A stretch of 64,000 nucleotides of DNA, taken from the NCBI RefSeq assembly GCF_000699445.3, contig NC_067198.1:20788536-20852535 (forward strand), written 5' to 3'. The translations under genes and the position numbers were made by a program. This document shows, one piece after another, positions 57,401-64,000 of this stretch; position 1 is the stretch's first letter; every line of letters begins with the position of its first letter. The DNA is from Schistosoma haematobium. Lineage: Eukaryota; Platyhelminthes; Trematoda; Strigeidida; Schistosomatidae. A model generated the notes under the pieces. The model had not been told where the DNA came from. It was given only the letters and a program-made list of their open reading frames with translations, and ran no database searches.

Positions 57401-60400
57401 GTAATAACAAAGGAAAACGTTAATTATCCGATCTTTACACATCAGTATTATTATATAAGAAATAGGGAAGTGTAAATAAATTGATTTTCATTTTCACCAT
57501 TATTTATACTTTAACAATAACTAGTAATATAAGGAAAGTAAACAGAATGTAGGTTATTGTATGATTAGTTAAATTTTGATCAATTAAATGTTTTTAAGTA
57601 ATTTCTAGGTAATTTACTATAAGAAAGAAAGTTAATACCAGCTATTCATCTTTATTATGTCGTTTTTTTATAATCAGATAGAACTGGAAGATTCTACAAG
57701 GTCTTTACTTATGATTTGTCACAATTGACTCATGATCTCAACTGTTGAAATTACTACACTCTTCACAAAACCCCTTCTGATAATAATCAAAATATGCTCA
57801 CTAGTGACTGGCTTCAAGAGATATATCCTGGATTCCTAGTGAAAAGCAGTGACCAGTGAAGTTCAACCGGGTCATTTGTGAGGTAGTAACTCACTGATGA
57901 CAATGGTGGATGTGTCGCTTAATTTCGTGGATTAGTTGAAGTTAGACATTAACACCTTTGGATGCCGGCTCAGTGGTCTAGTTGGTTAAGCGCCTGGCGC
58001 GGGACTGATTGGTCCTAGGTCCGAATCCCACGAGGAGGGGTCGTGGATGCACGCTGCTGGAGAGTCCCGCGATAGGAAGAAACGGCCGTCCAGTGCTTCC
58101 AGGTTTTCCATGGTGGTCTAGCTGCAATCGACTCATGATCTCAACTGTTGACATTTAGTAATGGTTAATTTTAAACATAGATTTTATCACTTAACTATGG
58201 TGAATCATGACACTAACATGATGATCATAGATGCAGTTTATAAAATTATATAAGGATTATCTTATTTAGCATAGCAACGTAAACTTTATCATTCAATCGT
58301 CTATCCTTTAGGATACAGTTTCATCACTTGCATAATAAAAAAATTGTATTATCTATCCATGGCGGGATTAAAATTTATGGACGAACCAATCACGTATAAA
58401 ATAACAGGTTTGGATTTTGGCGCGAAATTCACTCATCCATTTGGCTAAATAGAGTTTTGGCATTATAATTGATGTCAGTTCGTCATGAAAACCATAAATA
58501 TAATTTCTAACCTTAATCAATAACTGTAAATCACAATTCTAATTCTTCACACAGGTTTGTAACCCTCATTTGGTCCTGGTTATTAGATGAACACTCTCAT
58601 GGTCAGTCTAGCATCGCTTAAAGGTCATCCATAAATTATAGTCTCACCCCGTCAGTTAATAATTCATAAAATAAATGTCTGTCTGATAAATTATGTCAGT
58701 AGTGTGGAAATCTTAATGTTGACTGTCAGATGAACCCATAGTCATCAGAATGCATCAAGCAAAACATGGACTGAATTATAAAGCTTCTAATGTATTTTCT
58801 ATATCTCCATATCCAGAATCTGTACACAGAAACAAAGTAATTAGGTATGTTTAAGAATATTCTATACAAAAATTAAAATATAAATTTATCCTAATGTAAA
58901 TGAATAAATGGACAGTATCACTAATTCGATTTACAAAATCATTGAGCTATATTAGTCTTATATGATGATAACTTTAAACTGGACACATTCAATTTATTTC
59001 ACTGTGTTCCAGTAATAATGAATGCTCATCTAATTCCAACCAGTGTTATGTTCATAAACCTAAGCAATACAAAGTGTTAATTATTAAATGACAATTATTA
59101 AAAGAAGTTGAGTTTTGCTACTATGTTAAACCTTAAAATTATCATCATATCCCAGATATAGAATCAGATATGATTCACATGATCGGAAAAATTGAAAATT
59201 ACAGAACAAACTCACCTGGTTTTTCATTTTTTGACTGACGACCATTAGTTGTCAATTTTTTTGGACTAGTTATTGTTGTTAACATTTTTTCAGTTTCTAG
59301 ATTTACAACACTATGTCCACTATTAACAATGGATGTATGCGATGTTAATCCATCTGTACATGATCTACCATTTTTACGATACCATACAAATGCTAATATA
59401 CCTAATAATAGTATAATAAATGATATACAAACTGGTAAAAGAGTCCCAAGTAGAATTATTCTTGATCCATTCATTTCATCCTGTATAGATGAAGTTGATA
59501 ACGATGATAATGATGAGGATGATGATGACGATAATATAGATGAACCAATATCAACTAAATCTTTATATTCTCTTTTATTTTCATAATTTGGAATAAACGT
59601 CTCATGATTACCTTCAAATCCAGGTCCAGGTATGAAAATTGGTGGAGCTTCTGTGTATGAAAACATAAGAAAATGTATACTCAAAGAATTATTTATTAAA
59701 ATAATAAAAGAGACACAATAGACGTATTTATCAAAATTTTACCAATCACATTCATGAACTACATATTATATAGAAAGTTAATTAAATATAATTAGTTTTC
59801 GATTAATAACAAGTTCCAGTAAATTACAATACCATCATGCATCTAATGACTTTGTTCCATATTGGCAAAAGAAATAGTCATTGAATGAATTTTGTTATTT
59901 CCCAAAATTAAAAAATAAACCAAGAGAAATAATCAGAGAGGGGTTTTGTGGATATTATAGTAATTTAATAGTTGAATTCATGAGTCATTTAAAGCTAGAC
60001 CACTAAGGAAAACCTGGAAGCACTGGATATCTGTTTCTTCCTATTGCAGGACCTCTCAGCAGAGCGCATTCACGATCCCGCCTTGCGAGATTCGAATCCA
60101 GGACCTACCATTCTCGCTGGTGACGGTCTCCATGTAAAATTGTTTGTTGCTTATTTTAACTAACACCCTCAATTATTATTTTGTTTTGTTCTGAAATTCC
60201 TTATTAAACGAAAAGTGACAGTGTACTAATAGTCTTCCTCTTTTTTTTCTCAGCATTTCTTTTTAATGTTCTATAACTAGTAGTATATATTAAATCAACA
60301 ATTAAACATGTGTGTTTTCCTGCCATTGATTATAAATAGAAGAAAAATTAGTATGAGAAGGGGTTTTGTGGAGATTGTAGTAATTTCAATAGTTGAGAGC

Positions 60401-63038
60401 AAGAGTCAATTAAAGCTAGGCCACTATAGAAAATCTGGAAGCACTGGACGGTTGTTTCGTCCCATCGTGGGACTCCTCAGAAGTGCGCATCCACGATCCC
60501 GCTCCCCGGGCTTTAAAACCAGGACCTATCGGCTTCGAATTCCATAGTTCAATGAGCATTAGGATAATTAACAACAAATATAATAATAATATAAAATCTT
60601 AATAAATTCCAAAAAAAACTAGTAAATATTCATAAACAAAAAAACCAACCATAATTACGTTGTGTTTGAATACAAGGACCAAGTCGTTCAATTTGTATTT
60701 CATCTAATTGACCTACACCAGCTTCTTTTAAATGTTTTATAAAATCAATTGATGGTTGTTGTAAATCTTTTCTTATTTCTGATAAAAGACGATTTTCTAA
60801 TTTTATTATTTCTTTTTCAGGACAATTTATTGTAGTATATAAATGACGTTTATTTCTATATACATTTTTATATTGTTCATAAATAGGTTTAGTAAAGTGT
60901 ATAGTTGATAATGAAGATTGACAATTATCATAATGATTATTACATTTTGATTGTTTATTTAATTGTAAAGGTATTTGATTAAAATCTATATTACGTTTAA
61001 CTGTATGATGTATATGTTTAGACCATTGATTCCAATATTCTTGTTGAGTATAAGAATCTAATAATTCTGTTGTTTTATTTAAATGAATATTTTCAGTAAG
61101 AATTAAAATAGATTTTTGAGCCCATATAACAGAAAATCCAGAGGCTATATTGAAAAAAGTATTTGGGAAAGAAAAAGAATAATATAGTAAAATGATAAAA
61201 CAGTAGACTCAGTATAAGCAAAGATGGATAGTGGTTAACAGTGAAATCTAGAACGCGCGTTTCGTCCTATTTGGGACTCGTCAGTTGGATGTACCTGCAC
61301 CCTAGAATTGATGCTCACTTTCAGAATCGAACCCAGTATCGTTCTCTTCAAACATCATCGCGTTATCCACTTAGCTACTGAGTCCTGATAGCCACTTGCT
61401 TGTGCAATGGGGTGAAGTTTAAATTCACTTGGCGTTCTTTACTTAAATTTTTATAATGCTTGTGAATTAATGCAATATCGAGGTAATACGCACACAATGC
61501 ACGTATGCCAGTAACAGACTGATCAATTGCAGTGCTAAACATCAATGAGAAAATTCAAGTAAACAATACCAAGTGAAATAAACTCAGTATTCCCTTTAAA
61601 ATTGATCAGACGAATATCTTAAAGTAGTGTTACAACTACATTTTAAAAAGTTGATGTTCGAATAGTTTCCATAATATGGTCAAAAGTTTTATGAATTAGT
61701 TTATAACTACGATAACCTGTTGAATGTATTTTAATCGTCAATCAGCATACGAAGCTCTCTGTGATATTGAGTTAAGTAGTTTTTCATATGCGTTATAAAT
61801 GGTTTGATAAAATTCAATCACTGGACTGCTTGGTAATATTAACACTGTTTACTGATCAATGAGTGAATATTTTAAACCCCACATCCTTTTATGATGCGAT
61901 TTTTGAGGTAACCTGTTTGATTCAGGCATTAGTGGACTCAGATTTGTGTCTTTAAATTAAGACCTTTTTTTAATGTTACATGTTATCTACGCTCATGAAT
62001 TTCAATCAGCACATAACTTAGGTACAGGAATTGTAACTGATGACCCTTAACCATATGATATCGACATTTCCTCATAGTTTGCATATTAGTTTATGTGCCA
62101 AGCATATTTATTATTTAAGCTTGAAAAAATGATTATGAATTTTGAAAATTCGTCTATTTCGAACAGCAGATTATTTCTCAAATTCACTTGTACACTAACC
62201 AACTGATAAGAAGTATATAGATCTTAGAATCATCTAAATTTACTAAAGCAATACAATCCTCTCAATTAATTAATTTTATGTAAAATAAGTTTGCAAACCA
62301 CTATATTTGATCGGGTGTATTGAAACAGAGGAAACTTTGTTAGAATTATACTGACAATTACTATTTTTATTTTAAGGTGACTCTTTAATACTTTTTTTGT
62401 GTGTCAAGTAATAATTAGACCAGTGTTCAATAAGGTAATTTTGTGGGGGTTGATTGGAGTATCAGAGAGAACTGATCAGGTTTTCCATCCTACTTTGGGA
62501 CTACTCAGTAATGTTCATCGACCACTCAAGTGATATTAAATTCAAAACATTCTGGATTAGTAGTGACTATGACATTTTCAAAGCACAAAGTTTGAATTCG
62601 ATAGTAACTATTTCCAACTTTGGTCTGTTCAGAATACAGTATAATCTTCACTCGATTTCATTAAAAAATTGTTTCCTCAAATTTGGAGTATTACTTTATT
62701 CCTAGAAATTCAGTAGTTCATTTATGTTATAATATGTTGAACTTAAGATCCGGATTTCTATTCTTCGCATACCTTGATAGTTAAGTGTAAGTAAAATAAT
62801 ATCCATATCATTTCTACATATAATGCTTCCCATACAATGAGGTCTAAGGTAATCATCCAAAGCTGAAATTAGTAGCCATCTATCTACTAGACTATGTCCT
62901 CCTGTCCATGGTCGACCATGATCTGCGCTAAAGTGCATTACTACGCGATGATTGAAATTTGTTGGCAGTTGTGGATTGGATCCAGCCACATATATTGAAA
63001 ATTGAACACCCACATTCTTTTCTGGATTATCCGTTATA
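54450..63038 (-). CDS. DAG1: Dystroglycan, last four exons (alpha/beta junction, TM, cytoplasmic tail)
   Basis: Exons 63038-62773, 61144-60650, 59650-59216 and 54841-54450 have AG/GT borders and join in one frame; all three introns split a codon after its first base. Exons 1-2 give VQFSIYVAG, ICRNDMDIILLTLNYQ, a GFSVIW word, INCPEKEIIKLENRLL and IERLGPCIQTQ. This matches the order around the alpha/beta cleavage domain of dystroglycans, including its Cys pair. Exon 3 has EAPP, a serine-rich stretch, a transmembrane segment (IILLGTLLPVCISFIILLLG, continuing to AFVWYRK) and a basic stop-transfer. Exon 4 has PMILINERPPFTPPDY, the equivalent of the conserved PLILQEE...PPPEY tail. Known role: laminin-to-dystrophin link at the cell surface. 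Upstream exons lie beyond 64000. The vertebrate-type C-terminal PPPY dystrophin site is not seen. Confidence 0.87.
56570..56705 (+). repeat. SINE fragment
   Basis: GTGCACTGCTAAGGAGTCCC, then GTCAAAACGACCGTCCAATA and TTAACTGACTCATGAATTT, correspond to the ribozyme-like segment and tail of the SINE at 57960-58150. The tRNA-like head is missing. Confidence 0.75.
56730..57120 (+). repeat. SINE composite unit, copy 1
   Basis: A leader (GCTCACTAGTGACTGACTTC to GAAGTTAGACATTGACAC) runs into a tRNA-like head (ACCGGCTCAATGGTCTAG as box A, GGGTTCGCATCCTA as box B at about 56953-56966), a degraded ribozyme-like segment and the tail. The same order recurs at 57780-58170, so leader and SINE were probably copied or duplicated together. 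Confidence 0.8.
57720..58170 (+). repeat. SINE composite unit, copy 2
   Basis: The leader at 57790-57955 is the same as in copy 1. The tRNA-like head at 57960-58035 has box A GGCTCAGTGGTCTAGTTGG and box B GGTCCGAATCC, internal promoter boxes for RNA polymerase III. The tail segment GGAAGAAACGGCCGTCCAGT corresponds to the 3' half of a hammerhead, but the CTGANGA half is mutated (CTGGAGA). It is not a tRNA gene: the acceptor stem cannot be closed and the same head occurs in several repeats. Confidence 0.85.
58368..58641 (+). mobile_element. MITE-like element, copy 2 (about 274 bp)
   Basis: Same family as 13700-13934 in the opposite orientation: TTTATGGACGAACCAATCAC at the left, GGTCATCCATAAATTATAG at the right, making terminal inverted repeats. 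It holds internal words CACTCATCCATTTGG and CCCTCATTTGGTCCT in the same order. It sits in the last dystroglycan intron. Confidence 0.75.
59938..60130 (-). repeat. SINE copy, antisense, degraded ribozyme segment
   Basis: GGGGTTTTGTGGATATTATAG, GAGTCATTTAAAGCTAGACC, CTGGAAGCACTGGATATC and GATTCGAATCCAGGACCTA follow the SINE order in reverse. Box B is readable (GGATTCGAATC on the minus strand). The hammerhead core is lost. Confidence 0.8.
60358..60545 (-). repeat. SINE copy, antisense, carrying a hammerhead-like ribozyme
   Basis: Same family as 59938-60130, in dystroglycan intron 60649-59651. The ribozyme segment at 60441-60486 keeps the consensus core (listed separately). The tRNA-like head toward 60540 is worn. 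Confidence 0.85.
60441..60486 (-). ncRNA. Hammerhead-type ribozyme motif in SINE
   Basis: On the minus strand: GCACT, then CTGAGGA (core CUGANGA), a perfect stem II (GTCCCACGATGGGAC), GAAA, a two-base-pair stem III, and the cleavage triplet GTC followed by CAGTGC. GCACT pairs with AGTGC to form stem I, with one mismatch next to the core. Small stem III hammerheads of this kind are established in schistosome SINEs. Self-cleavage of this copy is inference. Confidence 0.75.
61220..61400 (-). repeat. Sm-alpha-type SINE with tRNA-like head and hammerhead
   Basis: On the minus strand: box A in TAGCTAAGTGGATAACGC, box B in GGGTTCGATTCTG, then the ribozyme segment (61246-61290), then CCACTATCCATCTTTGCTTA. 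This order, and the wording of the ribozyme, fit the schistosome Sm-alpha SINE family as I recall it. It lies in the dystroglycan intron between 62772 and 61145. Confidence 0.85.
61246..61290 (-). ncRNA. Hammerhead ribozyme of the Sm-alpha SINE, slightly degraded
   Basis: On the minus strand: ATCCA, CTGACGA (core CUGANGA kept), stem II TCCCAAATAGGA closed by G/C, GAAA, a short stem III (ACGCGCGT), then TTC where the active form has TCC. So the cleavage base is U instead of C, and stem I (ATCCA with TAGAT) has a mismatch. It is likely slow or inactive, but the fold is clearly recognisable. Confidence 0.8.
61401..62772 (-). other. Remainder of a dystroglycan intron
   Basis: AT-rich, non-coding. 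A scrap near 62440-62530 (GATCAGGTTTTCCATCCTAC, GGGACTACTCAGTAATG) looks like a very worn SINE tail. The intron begins GTATGC at 62772. Confidence 0.6.
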
Positions 63039-63727
63039 CTAAAATAAAAAGGTACACAGAATAAATGCCAAACATTTCAAGTTACTGAGTTATTGCAAAG
63101 TAATATAGAACTTTATTTCGCTTTTAAAAAATATAGCATTCGAATAAAGTTAGACTGTAACTAGGTTGTGGAATACGGGGTAAGGGTTTCGTTCCGATCG
63201 AAACTTGTCAGATGAACATGCCTGTATTTCGCTGTTAGTGCTCACACCGCAACTCGAAATTAGCTCTTTTTTTCAAAGTCGCAGAGCACTGTCGATTGAA
63301 CTGTTTAGACCAGACAATCATTTGGAGGCACAGTGAGTGTGTAATTTGTTTGTAGGGATTTAGATGTAAAGAACTGCAATCCACCAGTCTCTTTTGGAAT
63401 ATGTACATCCTGAATTGCCCTGATAGTGCCGACAGAGATTGGTCAGTTCCAGTATTTAACACCAACTATAGGAAAATTCGAGCATCAACGGTAAATTATT
63501 GATAATAGTTTACCGTAACAGAAATGACTCAATCGGTAACTAAGTCAAACTCTATTAGCCATTTTTAGTTTCCAAAGATTAGTAAAAAATATCTATCGAC
63601 CGTTTTTAAGCATTCTTATTAAAAATTCACTTTAAAATCATATCTTTAGGCAGTCCTAGAAACATTAGCTACTGATCTAATAGCTTTCCATTAGCATCGG
63701 TGAGTCGTTAAATTACTATTTGTATCA
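63039..63727 (-). other. Dystroglycan intron upstream of the first visible exon
   Basis: Ends in TTTTTATTTTAG before 63038. The minus-strand frame 63235-63465 has no recognisable motif or splice borders. No further exon could be recognised before the window edge. Confidence 0.6.
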
Positions 63728-63925
63728 GAAGGGGTTTTTGTGGATATCATGAGTCAGTTGAAGCTAGACCATCATGGAAAACGTGGAAGCACTGGACGGC
63801 CGTTTTGTCTTATTGTGGGACTTCTCAGCAGTGCTCGTCCACGATCCCACCTCACAAGATTCGAACCCAGGACATATCGGTCTCGCGCGCAAACACTACA
63901 CCTTTAGATCACTGAGCCGCTATTC
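63728..63925 (-). repeat. SINE copy, antisense
   Basis: GGGGTTTTTGTGGATATCATG, GTGGAAGCACTGGACGGCCG, GATTCGAACCCAGGACATAT (box B in reverse) and CTTTAGATCACTGAGCCG (box A region in reverse). The ribozyme core reads CTGAGAA in place of CTGANGA, so it should not cleave. Confidence 0.85.
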
Positions 63926-64000
63926 AAATGAAATTTTACGAGTTGTTCAGTAGTGTCTATATCGTGTTTCATATTTTGTAATGTTAACTATCAAATCTAA

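Larger units (their letters stand above)
54842..59215 (-). other. Dystroglycan last intron, 4.4 kb, SINE- and MITE-rich
   Basis: It starts with GTGAGT at 59215 and ends with CTGTAG before 54841. It contains SINE copies at 56570-56705, 56730-57120 and 57720-58170, and the MITE copy at 58368-58641. The minus-strand frame 55189-55425 and the + strand frame 55796-56020 inside it have no splice support and I do not call them exons. Confidence 0.8.

Noticed and set aside
57960..58035. A tRNA gene
   Set aside because: Box A and box B are present, but the cloverleaf does not close and the same head recurs in several SINE copies with the same 3' tail.
59520..59560. A simple GAT repeat as an independent microsatellite
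   Set aside because: It is the serine-rich coding stretch of dystroglycan exon 59650-59216 read on the other strand.
62773..63038. Reading the first visible dystroglycan exon as a reelin-type Asp-box repeat (MHFSADHGRPW)
   Set aside because: The Asp-box match is short. The in-frame join to the following exons gives a transmembrane segment and the PMILINE...PPDY tail typical of dystroglycan, and the exon itself aligns by motif order with the dystroglycan cleavage domain.
1..64000. CRISPR arrays, operons, prokaryotic promoters or attachment sites
   Set aside because: Introns, SINEs and RPS2 show a eukaryotic nuclear genome; no regularly spaced repeats of that type were seen.

Overview
The window comes from an AT-rich, intron-bearing and heavily transposon-loaded flatworm genome, almost certainly a Schistosoma blood fluke. 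The evidence is the set of repeats: schistosome-type RTE and CR1-like non-LTR elements, CsRn1/Boudicca-type gypsy elements, a Penelope-like element, and tRNA-derived SINEs whose tails carry hammerhead ribozyme motifs (the Sm-alpha type). No bacterial features are present. I cannot fix the species.

Three host genes can be supported. (1) Positions 3364-5477 (+) hold the last two exons of a SCAMP gene (secretory carrier membrane protein). They are split by a 1.8 kb intron that carries an RTE endonuclease fragment, itself split by a solo LTR; positions 1-3363 are probably an upstream SCAMP intron. (2) Positions 21740-22566 (+) hold the complete two-exon gene for ribosomal protein S2 (uS5), with a 41-bp intron. 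(3) Positions 54450-63038 (-) hold the last four exons of a dystroglycan gene: the alpha/beta boundary, transmembrane segment and cytoplasmic tail. Its introns are full of hammerhead-bearing SINEs. Most coding exons of SCAMP and dystroglycan lack a start codon, so simple ORF listings miss them.

Layout. 1-5.5 kb: SCAMP 3' end with RTE copies in both orientations. 5.5-14.3 kb: AT-rich spacer with a degraded gag, an LTR remnant and a MITE. 14.3-19.7 kb: degraded gypsy pol (-), then a nearly full-length but broken SR2-like RTE (+). 20-28 kb: RPS2, a 5'-truncated RTE insertion with a perfect 16-bp target duplication, and RTE 5' leader repeats. 28.5-30 kb: a striking 405-bp inverted repeat. 31-38.8 kb: two CR1-like elements in opposite orientation, with gypsy gag and Penelope-type debris between them. 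39.2-49.4 kb: a nested transposon stack. It contains a gypsy 5' end whose LTR was split by a Penelope-like element, then a complete LTR retrotransposon with 405-bp LTRs that look identical and CATAC target duplications, then an old Boudicca-like pol remnant. 49.4-54.4 kb: AT-rich spacer with a truncated RTE insertion. 54.4-64 kb: dystroglycan.

The host genes show no functional grouping. The transposons record layered insertion, and order of events can be read at several sites from target duplications and nesting. Nothing here forms a clear new multi-gene system. The most unusual items are the 405-bp inverted repeat, the apparently young LTR element that is nevertheless broken in several places, the Penelope element flanked by a 61-bp duplication, and the ribozyme-bearing SINE cluster in dystroglycan introns.
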